From Pandoraea pnomenusa (GTDB taxonomy: Bacteria > Pseudomonadota > Gammaproteobacteria > Burkholderiales > Burkholderiaceae): a stretch of 64,000 nucleotides of DNA. Below the pieces are notes generated by a model, which was given only the letters and a program-made list of their open reading frames with translations, did no database searches and was not told the origin of the DNA. The first letter of the stretch is position 1. Each line of letters starts with the position of its first letter. The DNA lies in assembly GCF_000767615.3 (NCBI RefSeq), contig NZ_CP009553.3, forward strand, positions 1,240,001 through 1,304,000. The letters run 5' to 3'. A program made the translations under genes and the position numbers. Below are positions 1 to 10,741 of the stretch, piece after piece.

Positions 1-2244
1 GACGTCAAGCTGCTGACCGATCGCACCACCACGATTCGCGCCTCGGTCTCCGACGTGCAGTTCGAGCTCGTGCTCGCCGTCGCGCTCGTGGTCATGGTGA
101 TTTTCGTCTTCCTGCGCAACGTCTCGGCGACCCTGATCCCGAGCGTGGCCGTGCCGCTGTCGCTGGTCGGCACGTTCGGCGTGATGTATCTGTCCGGTTT
201 CTCGATCAACAACCTCACGCTCATGGCGCTGACCATCGCGACGGGCTTCGTGGTCGACGATGCCATCGTCATGATCGAGAACATCGCGCGCTACATGGAG
301 CAGGGCGAGAAGCCGCTGCAGGCGGCGCTCAAGGGCGCCGAGCAGATCGGCTTCACGATCATTTCGCTCACGTTCTCGCTGATCGCCGTGCTGATTCCGC
401 TGTTGTTCATGGGCGACGTGGTGGGCCGGTTGTTCCGGGAGTTCGCGATCACGCTGGCCGTGTCGATCCTGATCTCGGCGGTCGTGTCGCTCACGCTCAC
501 GCCGATGATGTGCGCCAAGCTGCTGCGTCACGTGCCCGAAGAGAAGCAGGGCAAGTTCTATCGCAAGACCGGCGAAATGTTCGATCGCATCATCGCGAAG
601 TACGGCGAGTGGCTCACCTGGGTGCTCGACCGTCAGCGGGCCACGCTGCTTGTGGCGCTCGGCACGCTCGTGCTCACGGTGTTGCTGTATCTCTGGGTGC
701 CCAAGGGCTTCTTCCCGGTGCAGGATACCGGGGTGATCCAGGGCATTTCCGAGGCACCGCAGTCGATTTCGTTCGCCGCGATGAGCGAGCGCCAGCAGGC
801 GCTGGTGGCCGCGGTGCTCAAGGATCCGGCCGTCGAATCGGTGTCGTCGTTCATCGGCGTCGACGGCGTGAACACCACGCTCAACAGCGGGCGCCTGTTG
901 ATCAATCTGAAGGACAAGCATACCCGTGGGCTCGACGCCTCCGAGGTCATCCGCCGCATTCAACCCGAGGCGGCGAAGGTGCCGGGCATCGCGCTTTACA
1001 TGCAGCCGGTGCAGGATCTGACGATCGAAGACCGTATCAGCCGCACGCAATACCAGTTCACCCTGCAGGACCCGAGTCTGGACACGCTTGGCGTGTGGGT
1101 GCCCAGGCTGGTCGACAAGCTCCGTGAGGTGCCGGAGCTGGCCGACGTGACGAGCGACCTTCAGGTCAACGGACTGCAGGCGTACGTCGAGATCGATCGC
1201 GATGCCGCGAGCCGACTGGGCGTGACGCCCGCCGCCGTCGACCAGACGCTTTACAGCGCGTTCGGCCAACGCCTGATTTCGACGATCTACACGCAGGCGT
1301 CGCAATACCGCGTGGTGCTGGAAGTCGCCGACGACTTCCGGCGCGGGCCCGATGCGCTCAGGGGCATCTACGTGGCCTCGACCTCGGGCGTGCAGGTGCC
1401 GCTCACGTCGTTCGCGAAGGTCATCGAGAAGCCCACGCCGCTCGCGATCAACCATCAGGCGCAGTTCCCGTCGGCGACGATCTCGTTCAACCTGGCGAAG
1501 GGCGCGTCGCTCGGCCGGGCGGTCAAGGCGATCACCGCGGCGGAGCAGTCGATCGGCCTGCCGGTCAGTACGCAGACCACATTCCAGGGGGCCGCGCAGG
1601 CGTTCCAGGCATCGCTCTCGAATACGCTGTGGCTGATTCTCGCGGCCGTGATCACGATGTACATCGTGTTGGGCGTGCTCTACGAGAGCTACATCCATCC
1701 GATCACGATCCTGTCGACGCTGCCCTCGGCCGGCGTCGGTGCGTTGCTCGCGCTCATGGTCTCGGGCAACGACATCAGCATCATCGCGATCATCGGCATC
1801 ATCCTGCTGATCGGCATTGTGAAGAAGAACGCCATCATGATGATCGACTTCGCCCTCGAGGCGGAGCGTGAGCACGGCATGACGCCGCGCGAGGCGATTT
1901 ATCAGGCGTGCCTGCTGCGTTTTCGCCCGATTCTGATGACGACCATGGCCGCCGTGCTCGGGGCGCTGCCCCTCATGCTCGGCTCGGGCGTGGGTTCGGA
2001 GCTGCGTCAGCCGCTCGGGATCACGATGGTGGGCGGGCTGATGGTGAGCCAGGTGCTCACGCTCTTCACCACGCCAGTGATCTATCTGTGGTTCGATCGA
2101 CTCGCCTACCGGGCGCGGGCCTGGCGCGAGCGACGTTTCGGGCCGTCGGACGACGTATCGCACGACGACCGGGGCGATGCTGACGACTCGGGCGGCCAGG
2201 GTGGTCAGGGCGGCCCCGCAACCACGGACGGTCCTGCGCGATGA
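1..2244 (+). CDS. mdtB: RND efflux inner-membrane permease, MdtB/MuxB type (5' end outside window)
   Basis: The open frame runs in from the left edge, so only the last 747 residues are seen. They cover the C-terminal part of a resistance-nodulation-division permease: the TM4 segment with the paired Asp residues of the proton relay (VVDDAIV), the GxxxRxFREFA region, the second periplasmic porter domain and the last transmembrane bundle ([13 protein letters not shown]). The tail after the last helix is Gly/Gln/Asp-rich and carries a 9-bp tandem repeat (2191-2217). The stop overlaps the start of the next permease (ATGA, 2241-2244), so the two are translationally coupled. Two different permeases in one operon is the MdtBC/MuxBC arrangement, in which B and C form a heteromeric trimer. 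A periplasmic adaptor (mdtA) is expected just upstream but is not in view. Confidence 0.93.
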   Translation, partial: DVKLLTDRTTTIRASVSDVQFELVLAVALVVMVIFVFLRNVSATLIPSVAVPLSLVGTFGVMYLSGFSINNLTLMALTIATGFVVDDAIVMIENIARYMEQGEKPLQAALKGAEQIGFTIISLTFSLIAVLIPLLFMGDVVGRLFREFAITLAVSILISAVVSLTLTPMMCAKLLRHVPEEKQGKFYRKTGEMFDRIIAKYGEWLTWVLDRQRATLLVALGTLVLTVLLYLWVPKGFFPVQDTGVIQGISEAPQSISFAAMSERQQALVAAVLKDPAVESVSSFIGVDGVNTTLNSGRLLINLKDKHTRGLDASEVIRRIQPEAAKVPGIALYMQPVQDLTIEDRISRTQYQFTLQDPSLDTLGVWVPRLVDKLREVPELADVTSDLQVNGLQAYVEIDRDAASRLGVTPAAVDQTLYSAFGQRLISTIYTQASQYRVVLEVADDFRRGPDALRGIYVASTSGVQVPLTSFAKVIEKPTPLAINHQAQFPSATISFNLAKGASLGRAVKAITAAEQSIGLPVSTQTTFQGAAQAFQASLSNTLWLILAAVITMYIVLGVLYESYIHPITILSTLPSAGVGALLALMVSGNDISIIAIIGIILLIGIVKKNAIMMIDFALEAEREHGMTPREAIYQACLLRFRPILMTTMAAVLGALPLMLGSGVGSELRQPLGITMVGGLMVSQVLTLFTTPVIYLWFDRLAYRARAWRERRFGPSDDVSHDDRGDADDSGGQGGQGGPATTDGPAR

Positions 2245-5200
2245 ACCTGTCGGCTGTCTTCATCAGGCGCTCCGTCGCGACGGTCCTGCTCACCATCGGG
2301 GTGACGCTGGCGGGCAGTGTCGCGTTCGGGTTGCTGCCGGTCTCGCCGCTGCCGCAGGTCGATTTCCCGACCATCTCGGTGTCCGCGTCGCTGCCCGGCG
2401 CAAGCCCGGAGACGATGGCCGCCAGTGTGGCCACGCCGCTCGAACGCTCGCTGGGGCGCATTGCGGGCGTGACGGAAATGACGTCGAACAGCACACTGGG
2501 CTCGACACGCGTCACGTTGCAGTTCGACCTCTCGCGCGACATCAACGGCGCCGCGCGCGACGTGCAGGCCGCCATCAACGCCGCGCGCAGCCTGCTGCCC
2601 ACGGGCCTGCCGAGCAATCCGACCTATCGCAAGGTGAACCCGGCGAGCGCGCCGGTGATGATCATCGCGCTCACGTCCGAGAGCATGACGCGCGGCCAGA
2701 TGTACGACGCCGCCTCGACCATCCTTGCGCAGAAGATCTCGCAGCTCGACGGCGTGGGCGATGTGACCGTGGGCGGCAGTTCGTTGCCGGCGGTGCGCGT
2801 CGAGCTCAACCCGACGGCACTCAACAAGTATCAGATTCCGTTGGAAACGGTGCGCACCACGATTCAGTCGGTGAATGCGAATCGTCCCAAGGGAGCGCTC
2901 GAAGACGGCGACCGCCGCTGGCAGATTCTCGCCAACGACCAGGCGAAGACGGCCAGCGAATACATGCCGGTCATCGTGAGTTACAAGGACGGTCGTCCGG
3001 TGCGTCTCTCCGATGTGGCCGACGTGGTGGATTCAACGCAGGACCTGCGCAATGCCGGATCGGCAAACGGTAAGCCGTCGGTGCTGCTGATCGTCACGAC
3101 CCAGCCGGGCGCGAATATCATCCAGACGGTCGACGGCATCAAGCGGATTCTGCCGAATCTGCGCGCGTCGATCCCGGCGGCGATCAATCTCGATGTGGTG
3201 CTGGACCGTACATCGACGATTCGCGCGTCGCTCAGGGAGGTGGAACGCACGCTGCTGATTTCGATCGCGCTGGTGGTCATGGTGGTATTCCTCTTCCTGC
3301 GGAACTGGCGCGCGACGCTCATTCCGAGCGTGGCGGTGCCCGTGTCGCTGATCGGCACCTTCGGGATCATGTACCTGTGCGGGTTCAGTCTCGATAACCT
3401 GTCGCTCATGGCGCTGACCATCGCCACGGGCTTCGTGGTCGACGACGCCATCGTGGTGTTGGAGAACATTTCGCGGCACATCGAGGAAGGGCTGAGTCCG
3501 TTCGCGGCGGCGCTCAAGGGCACCCGCGAGGTCGGCTTCACCGTGTTGTCGATGAGTATCTCTCTGGTGGCGGTCTTCATCCCGCTGCTGCTCATGGGCG
3601 GCATCGTGGGACGCCTGTTCCGCGAGTTCGCGGTCACGCTCTCCGCGGCGATCATGGTGTCGCTGGTCGTGTCGCTCACGACCACGCCGATGATGTGCGC
3701 ACGTCTGCTCAAGGGGCGCGCCGCGCCGGGCGTTCCCCCGGAGACGGCGCCGCTCGCACCCGAGCCGCCGCGTCGAGCGTCGGTCTGGGCGCGCGTGGGC
3801 GACTGGACCGAGCGCATGTTCGCTGCGATGTTGCGCGAGTACGAGCGCTCGCTCGGGTGGGCGCTGCGGCATGGGCCGCTGATGCTGATCATTCTCCTCG
3901 GCACGATCTGTCTGAACGTCTGGCTCTATGCCGTCGTTCCGAAGGGTTTCTTCCCGCAGCAGGACACGGGGCGCATGATCGGCTTCATCCAGGCCGACCA
4001 GGCCATTTCGTTCCAGGCGATGGAAAAGAAGCTGGCCGACTTCATCACGATCGTGCGGGCCGATCCCGATGTCGCGACGGTGACCGGCTTTACCGGCGGG
4101 TCGAACCGCAACGGCGGGATGATGTTCGTCACGCTCAAGCCGCTGGGCGAGCGAAAGATTTCGGCCGATCAGGTGATCGCACGCCTGCGCGGAAAGCTCG
4201 CGAAAGAGCCCGGGGCGATGCTCTATCTGCAGGCGGCGCAGGACATTCGCGTGGGCGGGCGGTCGAGCAATGCGCAATATCAGTACACGCTGCAGGCCGA
4301 CGATCTCCAGCAATTGCGCGAGTGGGAGCCGAAGGTGCGCAACGCCATTTCGCGTCTGCCGAACCTCGCCGATGTCAACACCGATCAGCAGGACAAGGGC
4401 CTGCAGACGACGCTCGTGGTCGACCGGGACCAGGCGTCGCGTCTGGGGCTGACGATGAGCCAGATCGACAATGTGCTCAACGACGCCTTCGGGCAGCGCC
4501 AGGTTTCCACCATCTACAACCCGCTCAATCAGTACAAGGTCGTGATGGAAGTCGCGCCGCGCTGGTGGCAGAGCCCGGAGTCGCTCAAGGATATCTATGT
4601 GGTGACGTCGGCCGGCGCCCAGGTGCCGCTCTCGGCGTTTGCGAGCTACAAGCCGACGAACACGGCGCTGGGCGTGTCTCACCAGGGGCAGTTCGCCGCG
4701 AGCACGATTTCGTTCAACCTGCCCCCGGGCGTCTCGCTCTCGCAGGCGCAGGCGTCGATCCAGGACGCCGTGGACCGGCTTGGCATGCCCACGTCGGTGC
4801 ACGGCAGCTTCCAGGGCACGGCGCAGGCGTTCCAGTCGGCGCTGTCGTCGCAACCGATCCTGATTCTGACGGCGTTGCTCACGGTGTACATCGTGCTTGG
4901 CGTGCTCTATGAGAGCTACATCCATCCGCTGACGATTCTCTCGACGTTGCCGTCCGCGGGCGTGGGGGCGTTGCTGGCGTTGATTCTCTTCGACACGGAG
5001 TTCAGCATCATCGCGCTCATCGGCGTGATCCTGCTGATCGGCATCGTGAAGAAGAACGCCATCATGATGATCGACTTCGCGCTCGACGCGCAGCGGCGCC
5101 ACAACATGCCGCCGCGCGAGGCGATCTTCCACGCTTGCGTGTTGCGTTTCCGCCCGATCATGATGACGACCATGGCGGCGATGCTCGGGGCGATCCCACT

Positions 5201-5405
5201 GGCCCTGGGCACGGGCGACGGCGCCGAGCTGCGCCAGCCGCTGGGAATTTCCATCGTGGGCGGGCTGCTGGTGAGCCAGGTGCTCACGCTGTACACCACG
5301 CCGGTGGTGTATCTGTACCTCGACCGTTTGCGTCTGCGTTGGGCCCGCTGGCGTGCCCGCGCACGCACCGGTCACGGCGACGCCGGGGAGGTGGGGCATG
5401 GCTGA
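2241..5405 (+). CDS. mdtC: RND efflux inner-membrane permease, MdtC/MuxC type
   Basis: A full-length 1054-residue RND permease, close to the usual length of the family. It starts with the first transmembrane helix ([14 protein letters not shown]) and has the N-terminal porter domain, then TM2-6 with the Asp-Asp pair ([12 protein letters not shown], near residue 400), a loop rich in Pro/Arg near residues 490-515, the second porter domain and the last six helices. The start ATG overlaps the mdtB stop. Together with MdtB it should form the proton-driven pump of a tripartite multidrug exporter. Its 3' end is followed directly by the outer-membrane factor gene. Assignment to C rather than B rests on gene order and on the paired-permease layout; the substrate range cannot be read from sequence. 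Confidence 0.95.
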   Translation: MNLSAVFIRRSVATVLLTIGVTLAGSVAFGLLPVSPLPQVDFPTISVSASLPGASPETMAASVATPLERSLGRIAGVTEMTSNSTLGSTRVTLQFDLSRDINGAARDVQAAINAARSLLPTGLPSNPTYRKVNPASAPVMIIALTSESMTRGQMYDAASTILAQKISQLDGVGDVTVGGSSLPAVRVELNPTALNKYQIPLETVRTTIQSVNANRPKGALEDGDRRWQILANDQAKTASEYMPVIVSYKDGRPVRLSDVADVVDSTQDLRNAGSANGKPSVLLIVTTQPGANIIQTVDGIKRILPNLRASIPAAINLDVVLDRTSTIRASLREVERTLLISIALVVMVVFLFLRNWRATLIPSVAVPVSLIGTFGIMYLCGFSLDNLSLMALTIATGFVVDDAIVVLENISRHIEEGLSPFAAALKGTREVGFTVLSMSISLVAVFIPLLLMGGIVGRLFREFAVTLSAAIMVSLVVSLTTTPMMCARLLKGRAAPGVPPETAPLAPEPPRRASVWARVGDWTERMFAAMLREYERSLGWALRHGPLMLIILLGTICLNVWLYAVVPKGFFPQQDTGRMIGFIQADQAISFQAMEKKLADFITIVRADPDVATVTGFTGGSNRNGGMMFVTLKPLGERKISADQVIARLRGKLAKEPGAMLYLQAAQDIRVGGRSSNAQYQYTLQADDLQQLREWEPKVRNAISRLPNLADVNTDQQDKGLQTTLVVDRDQASRLGLTMSQIDNVLNDAFGQRQVSTIYNPLNQYKVVMEVAPRWWQSPESLKDIYVVTSAGAQVPLSAFASYKPTNTALGVSHQGQFAASTISFNLPPGVSLSQAQASIQDAVDRLGMPTSVHGSFQGTAQAFQSALSSQPILILTALLTVYIVLGVLYESYIHPLTILSTLPSAGVGALLALILFDTEFSIIALIGVILLIGIVKKNAIMMIDFALDAQRRHNMPPREAIFHACVLRFRPIMMTTMAAMLGAIPLALGTGDGAELRQPLGISIVGGLLVSQVLTLYTTPVVYLYLDRLRLRWARWRARARTGHGDAGEVGHG

Positions 5406-5583
5406 CAGCGTTTGCCGTCCGCGACGGCCCCCTCAGGCGCGCATCGTCGCGTTCGTCGCGCTTTCCAAAACCCAAGTCCCGGCCGATGGGCCGATGTGTG
5501 CCATGTCCCGTATCCCGAATCGTCAAGCCGTTCCCGCCTGCTCTCATGCCGTCCCGGCAGCGTGCGATGCGCGAGGGCGAAGC

Positions 5584-7092
5584 GTGCGGGCGCTTCGGCC
5601 CATGCGCCGCACGGCCACGTTCCTCGCGGCGAGCGCCGTGCTGTGGCTTGCCGGTTGCGCCGTGGGGCCAGACTACGTCCGCCCGGAAATCGACATGCCG
5701 GCCGCATTCAAGGAAACCGGCGACTGGAAATTCGCGCAGCCCAATGACGCCGCAGCCAAGGGCGATTGGTGGGCGATCTACCAGGACCCGGTACTCTCCG
5801 ACCTGATGTCGCAGGTCGACGTCAACAACCAGAACATCAAGGTGGCCGAGGCGAACTACCGGCAGGCCCTGGCGGTGGCGTCGCAGGCACGCTCGGCGTT
5901 CTTCCCGACGATCGGCGCCGACGCCGGACTGACCCGCTCCAGTTCGCGGGTGAGCAACACGGCGGTCAGCGGCTCGGGCGCAGGCGGCATTTCCAACAGT
6001 TATTCCCTGTCGGGCACGGCGAGTTGGGAGCCGGATATCTGGGGCAGCGTGCGTCGCTCGGTGGAAGCCGGCAATGCCAGTGCGCAGGCGAGCGCGGCCG
6101 ATCTGGCCAACGCGCGGCTGTCAGCACAGGCACTGCTTGCGCAGAACTACTTCGACCTGCGCGTGACGGACGCGCAAAAGGCGCTGCTCGATCGCACCGT
6201 CGCCGCGTATGAGGAGACGCTCAGACTGACGCAGAATCAATATGCGGTCGGCGTCGCGCAGCGCTCCGACGTCATCCAGGCGCAGTCGCAGTTGCAGTCG
6301 GCGCAGGCGTCGGCGCTCGACATCGAAGTGACGCGGGCCCAACTGGAGCATGCGATCGCGCTGCTCGTCGGCAAAGCGCCCGCGACGTTCTCGCTCGCTC
6401 CCGCGCCATTGCGTGCGGCCCTGCCTCCGGTGCCGGCCAGTCTGCCGTCGCAATTGCTCGAGCGCCGGCCCGATATCGCATCGGCGGAGCGCGCGGTGGC
6501 CGCGGCGAACGCCAGGATCGGCGTGGCCAAGGCGGCCTTCTTCCCTTCACTCACCTTGTCGGCCACGGGCGGCTTCCAGAGCAGCAGCTTTGCCGACTGG
6601 CTCACGCTGCCGAGCCGGTTCTGGTCGGTCGGCCCCGCGCTGGCCGCCACGCTCTTCGACGGCGGTCTGCGCCGGGCGCAGACCGACGCCGCCATCGCGG
6701 CCTACGACGCGCAGGTGGCGACCTACCGCCAGACAGTGCTCACGGCGTTCCAGGCGGTCGAGGACAACCTTGCCGCGCTGAACTATCTCGGCCGCGAGGC
6801 TGCCGTGCAGACGCAGGCGGTGCAGTCCTCCCGTGAGGCCGCGCAGCTCATCCTCAACCAGTACAAGGCCGGCACCGTTGCGTTCCAGAATGTGCTGACG
6901 GCCCAGGCCACGGCCTATGCCACCGAGCGCACCTCGCTCACGATTCTCGGACGTCAGTTCACGGCCAATGTGCTGCTGGTGACGGCCCTGGGCGGCGGCT
7001 GGCATGGCCTGCCGACCGACGGCGATGGCGCGGCCCGCGACGACGCCGCGCCCGATGCGGCAAAGGCCTCGGGCGCCGCCGCCGCGAAGTGA
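5584..7092 (+). CDS. Outer-membrane efflux lipoprotein, NodT/OpmB family
   Basis: TolC-like outer-membrane factor completing the RND pump. The frame is open far upstream, but the signal sequence (MRRTATFLAASAVLWLAGC) ends in a lipobox L-A-G-C, so the mature protein begins at that Cys and is lipid-anchored. I place the start at the GTG at 5584 because a GAGGG lies six bases before it (5573-5577); this gives 502 residues. The ATG at 5602 (496 residues) also gives a complete signal peptide but has no good ribosome site. The body shows the two repeats typical of the family (VAEANYRQALA..., then RRPDIASAERAVAAANARIGVAKAAFFP) with the alternating helical pattern of the periplasmic tunnel. The C-terminus is Ala/Asp-rich. 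Likely cotranscribed with mdtBC. Confidence 0.92.
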   Translation: MRALRPMRRTATFLAASAVLWLAGCAVGPDYVRPEIDMPAAFKETGDWKFAQPNDAAAKGDWWAIYQDPVLSDLMSQVDVNNQNIKVAEANYRQALAVASQARSAFFPTIGADAGLTRSSSRVSNTAVSGSGAGGISNSYSLSGTASWEPDIWGSVRRSVEAGNASAQASAADLANARLSAQALLAQNYFDLRVTDAQKALLDRTVAAYEETLRLTQNQYAVGVAQRSDVIQAQSQLQSAQASALDIEVTRAQLEHAIALLVGKAPATFSLAPAPLRAALPPVPASLPSQLLERRPDIASAERAVAAANARIGVAKAAFFPSLTLSATGGFQSSSFADWLTLPSRFWSVGPALAATLFDGGLRRAQTDAAIAAYDAQVATYRQTVLTAFQAVEDNLAALNYLGREAAVQTQAVQSSREAAQLILNQYKAGTVAFQNVLTAQATAYATERTSLTILGRQFTANVLLVTALGGGWHGLPTDGDGAARDDAAPDAAKASGAAAAK

Positions 7093-7547
7093 CGGGACTC
7101 GGCCGTTGCCACTACGCATCCGCCGATGCCGGGCGGTAGCCGAGCACTAATTTCGCCTCCGGTGTTTAAGTAATTTCCGAACTTCGCATTCGGAATGAGA
7201 GAAACGCGCCCGGCGAAACCTCCGAACGCCGGTGACGCGAGTAGCACAGACTCGGGCGCTGCGTGTCTGTGCAATTTCATCTCCCTGCGAGCCCGGTCAA
7301 GCAGTTAGACGGCAGTTACCGCTCTATCGGGCAGCACGCGGGCCTCGCGCGGGCTGAGCACGCCGCGTGGCAGTGCCGCGCGGCCTCCGCGACTATGTGA
7401 CGTTTCCCATCTGATTGGCGCGACCGCTTTTTGCCAGAATGATCCCGCTTCGCGGCGACGGCAGACGCGGGGCACCCACCGTGCATGGCATGAGGCGCGC
7501 ACGGCCACTACGGGGCTGCCAGATGACGAATAAGGAGGGGGACAGGG
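7093..7547. other. Gap between the efflux operon and the response regulator
   Basis: 455 bp without a supportable gene. It holds a short perfect inverted repeat (TTCCGAA, 7-base spacer, TTCGGAA; 7175-7195) in a locally AT-richer stretch that could be an operator or part of the response-regulator promoter region. There is no U-tract, so it does not look like a terminator. I see no clear -35/-10 pair. A very strong ribosome site (AAGGAGG, 7532-7538) precedes the next gene. Confidence 0.4.
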
Positions 7548-8186
7548 ATGACGATCAATGTCGTGGTCGCGGATGACCATCCGATTGTGCGCTTTGGGAT
7601 ACGACGCCTGCTCGAAGAGCGCGAAATGATTCATCTGGTCGGCGAGGCGGCCAATTCGTCGGAGCTCGTGAGCTTGCTGGCCAAGGCGCCGTGCGACATT
7701 CTCGTGACCGATTTCTCGATGCCGGGCGGGCATTTCAAGGATGGCCTGTTTCTCATCGGTTACGTGCGCCGCTACTTTCCCAACATCAAGATCATCGTCG
7801 TGACGATGCTGGAGAATCTGGCGATCCTGCGCGGCATGCTCAAGCTGGGGGTTCACTCGATCCTCTCGAAGCTCGACGAGCAAAGCTCGATCGCCGACAT
7901 CGTGTGCGTGGTGGCGGACGGCAGCCGCTACATCCCGGCGGGGCTGGCGACGCGGCTGCACGACGCCGTGGCCGACGATACCGAGGTCGACGCGACGAAG
8001 CTCTCGGGGCGGGAAGTCGAAGTGGTGCGGTTGTTCGTCTCGGGGCTCACCATCAGCGAAATCGCGTTCAAGCTCAGCCGCAGCGTGAAGACCGTCAGTT
8101 CCCAGAAGACCAACGCCATGCGCAAGCTCGGCCTCGACCGTGACGTTGATCTCTATCATTACGCCACGCGCTCGGGCATCGCCTGA
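7548..8186 (+). CDS. RcsB-like response regulator (REC + LuxR HTH)
   Basis: 212 residues. The N-terminal receiver domain has the acidic pair D9-D10, the phosphorylatable D55 in a TDFSMPGG context, T86 and K108. The C-terminal LuxR/NarL helix-turn-helix (about residues 148-195) contains LSGREVEVVRLF and SVKTVSSQKTNAM. The receiver and HTH wording follow enterobacterial RcsB more closely than NarL, so it is best called RcsB-like. A near-perfect Shine-Dalgarno (AAGGAGG) lies nine bases before the ATG. No histidine kinase is adjacent: the upstream neighbour is the mdt efflux operon and the downstream one a convergent FUSC protein. Its partner kinase and targets cannot be inferred; control of the neighbouring pump is possible but not shown. 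Confidence 0.9.
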   Translation: MTINVVVADDHPIVRFGIRRLLEEREMIHLVGEAANSSELVSLLAKAPCDILVTDFSMPGGHFKDGLFLIGYVRRYFPNIKIIVVTMLENLAILRGMLKLGVHSILSKLDEQSSIADIVCVVADGSRYIPAGLATRLHDAVADDTEVDATKLSGREVEVVRLFVSGLTISEIAFKLSRSVKTVSSQKTNAMRKLGLDRDVDLYHYATRSGIA

Positions 8187-8251
8187 CGGCCGCAGGCCAC
8201 GCCCGCCGCTCTCCTGCCGGGGGCGGACGCGCGACGTGCGGCGGCGCCGCG

Positions 8252-10474
8252 TCAGGCAGGCAGACGAATCCCTCGCATATCCCGAAGAATCAGCTCGCCG
8301 GCGCGCAGCATCTGCTTGAGTTGGTGCACTACCTGTTTGATCTCCTGCACTTGCGCTTCGGACACATCCGGTTGCTGTTCCTGCGCCACGACCAAGGCAT
8401 CGAGACGCCGCGTATAGTCCCGCATGGCCTCGGTCGCGGCCTGCGCATCCGTCGGCACCGACGCCGCCGGCGCGGCCACCGCCTGTGACAGCAGATCGCT
8501 GATGGCCGAGACGACCTGCTCGAGCTCGCCGCTCTTGTCCGCCGCGATTCTACGCGGCAGCACATCCGCCATGCCCGTGATGTATGACGCCATGACGTGG
8601 TTCTGCACCAGCAAATCGTTCAGTTCCCCGACGCAGACCTGCTTGGACTTTGGCTCGAGCATCATGCGCTTGAACGCCCCGCCGAAATTGCCGAAGGCGA
8701 TGTGCATGTCCTTGCGCGCCATGCGATAGGCCAGATCGTCGCGCTTGCCGTCGCGCCCGGCGCTCGCCTCGAGGTAAGCACGGGTCGATTGCACGGCCTG
8801 GCGAATGAGCGGTCCCATCAGACGGTACTCCCAGTATGGGAACAGGTACGAGCACACCAGCGCGACGGCCGAGCCGATCAGGGTGTCGATGGCGCGCTCG
8901 CCGATGACCGACAGCGATCCCGGCAGCAGGAAGTGGAACAGCAACAACACATACGACGACATGAATACCACCGACAGGCCGTAGTTGAAGAGCGACAGAC
9001 TGTTCCCCATGACCATGCAGAAGAACATGAGCGCAAGCAGCACCCAGGACTTTTGCACGAACGAGAGGATGACCAGCACGCTCACGCAGCCCACGAGCGT
9101 GCCCGTCAGACGCTGGGCGTTCTTCTGCTTCGTCAGGCTGAAGCCCGGCTTCAGAATCACGATGATGGTGAGCAGCACCCAATAGCTGTGCGCCTGGCCG
9201 GCGAGCACCGACCAGTTCTCGCAGATGATCAGGCCGGCCGTGATGGCAATCGTCACGCGCAGCGCATGACGAAAACTCGGCGACGAGAATGTCAGGTTTT
9301 TCCAGAGCAGCTTCGGCGAGAAGCTCTGGCGCGAGGTAAAGCGCAGCAGCGCCTGATCGATCTGCACCTCGGTGGCCGTGCCGGCCGTGGATAGATCCGT
9401 ATTGCGATGCATGCGCTCCACGATGCGCGTGGCGCTCCATACGCGGCGGAAGGTGCTCGTGAGCGCCTGATAGGCCTCGGGTGAGCGCTGCGGCAACTGT
9501 TGCTTGCGCATCAGCTCGATCTCGTACTCGATGGCGCGGAATTCCGCCCGCCAGCTGCGTTGCGCCCGCGAGGGTTCGTTCGTGGCGATGGCGTAGCCGA
9601 TGGCATCCACCTCGTTCGCGATCTTGCGCACCATGTCGCGGAAGAACAGCAGTACGTCGTTGTCCGCGAATTCGCGGCGCAACATCGGGTAGTCGGTGTG
9701 CACCGAAACTACCGTCTCGTGCAGATCGACGATGTTGATGAACAGGTTGAACAGCATCGTGCGGCGCGGCTCGAGCGTGCCGGTACGCAGGCGCGGCAGG
9801 TTGCGCAGGATGATCTCGCGCGCGGCCTGCTGCTTTTCCACGACATTGACCTGCGCGGCGATCAGGCGCCGGTAACATTCGTCGATATCGGTCGAGGTAT
9901 CGTAAAAGGCCGCTTTGGCCGCCAGATATTCCGACGTGACGAAGAAACTCTCCGCGAGTGTCTGCTGTTCGATGCGAAACCACCAGATGCGACAGACGAC
10001 GAGACTGAAATAGGTGTACCAGAGCCCGCCCGCGAGCACGGCGCCGGCGTCCAGCACGGCCTGATGCCGCGTGAGATCGGCCTCGACATTCAGGACCATC
10101 ATCATCAGGCAGGCAAAGCTCACCAGCGAGGCGCGCATGCCATACACGACCAGCATCGAGAGGCCGAACGTCAGGATCAGCGTGGTGATCCACAGTTGCC
10201 AGGGCTGGGCGGCCGTGGCCATGCCGGTAATGAGGACGGTGAGGGCGCCGAGCAGGGTGCAGCTGAGCAGCTCCGTGTGCTTGTGTCGCAGCGGTCCGTT
10301 GATGTCGACCACGCTCGCGCAGAGCGCGCCGGAGGCGACTTCGATACCGAGCAGGTGCTGGTCCATGCCCCAGAACAACACGAGAGCGGGCAGCACGACA
10401 CCCACTGCCTGCCGGGTGCCGCTGAAAAAGTAGTGGCTGTAGAGGAACTTCTTGATATCGGTCTGGTAGTCCAT
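8252..10474 (-). CDS. FUSC-family inner-membrane protein, YccS/YhfK-like
   Basis: 740 residues from the ATG at 10472-10474 (MDYQTDIKKFLYSHYFFSG). The upstream in-frame extension is Arg/Pro-rich and unlike a protein N-terminus, so it is excluded. The protein has two blocks of hydrophobic helices, at about residues 20-190 and 400-530, separated and followed by soluble helical regions. That is the layout of YccS and of aromatic-acid exporters of the FUSC superfamily (AaeB relatives). The C-terminal domain is rich in Gln/Val helices. It is convergent with the response regulator and divergent from recC. The family is associated with export of small organic acids, but the substrate here is unknown. 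Length matches YccS (about 720 residues). Confidence 0.85.
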   Translation of the reverse strand: MDYQTDIKKFLYSHYFFSGTRQAVGVVLPALVLFWGMDQHLLGIEVASGALCASVVDINGPLRHKHTELLSCTLLGALTVLITGMATAAQPWQLWITTLILTFGLSMLVVYGMRASLVSFACLMMMVLNVEADLTRHQAVLDAGAVLAGGLWYTYFSLVVCRIWWFRIEQQTLAESFFVTSEYLAAKAAFYDTSTDIDECYRRLIAAQVNVVEKQQAAREIILRNLPRLRTGTLEPRRTMLFNLFINIVDLHETVVSVHTDYPMLRREFADNDVLLFFRDMVRKIANEVDAIGYAIATNEPSRAQRSWRAEFRAIEYEIELMRKQQLPQRSPEAYQALTSTFRRVWSATRIVERMHRNTDLSTAGTATEVQIDQALLRFTSRQSFSPKLLWKNLTFSSPSFRHALRVTIAITAGLIICENWSVLAGQAHSYWVLLTIIVILKPGFSLTKQKNAQRLTGTLVGCVSVLVILSFVQKSWVLLALMFFCMVMGNSLSLFNYGLSVVFMSSYVLLLFHFLLPGSLSVIGERAIDTLIGSAVALVCSYLFPYWEYRLMGPLIRQAVQSTRAYLEASAGRDGKRDDLAYRMARKDMHIAFGNFGGAFKRMMLEPKSKQVCVGELNDLLVQNHVMASYITGMADVLPRRIAADKSGELEQVVSAISDLLSQAVAAPAASVPTDAQAATEAMRDYTRRLDALVVAQEQQPDVSEAQVQEIKQVVHQLKQMLRAGELILRDMRGIRLPA

Positions 10475-10699
10475 GCGTCGGGTGCGAGGGTTCCGCAGCA
10501 AAGGCGGCCGCGCGACGGGGTACGGCGCGGCGCACAGAGAGTCTAGCCGAAGCCCCGCGCGCCGCGAAGAGGGGATACCGCCGGTTACACGCGGCGCGCC
10601 GAGGCACGCCAATGCATCGCATCCGCGGGGCTGCCGGCAGGCGTCACGCATGAGGGGGCGGATTTCAGGATCCGTCCGATGGGCTGTGCGACAGGCCAT

Positions 10700-10710
10700 T
10701 TGCTATGCTT
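10700..10710 (+). promoter_or_regulatory. Possible extended -10 element for recCBD
   Basis: TGC-TATGCT (TATGCT at 10704-10709) lies about 33 bases before the recC ATG and fits an extended -10 (TGn before the hexamer). No convincing -35 accompanies it. This is pattern inference only. Confidence 0.3.
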
Positions 10711-10741
10711 GCGAACAGATCCGATCAGCCGCCACGCCCGC

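Noticed and set aside
3033..5399. A 788-codon open frame on the minus strand opposite mdtC
   Set aside because: Mirror frame of a GC-rich conserved gene; the translation is His/Arg/Gln-rich with no family pattern.
7175..7195. TTCCGAA/TTCGGAA repeat as a terminator of the mdt operon
   Set aside because: The stem is AT/GC-mixed, only 7 bp, and has no U-tract.
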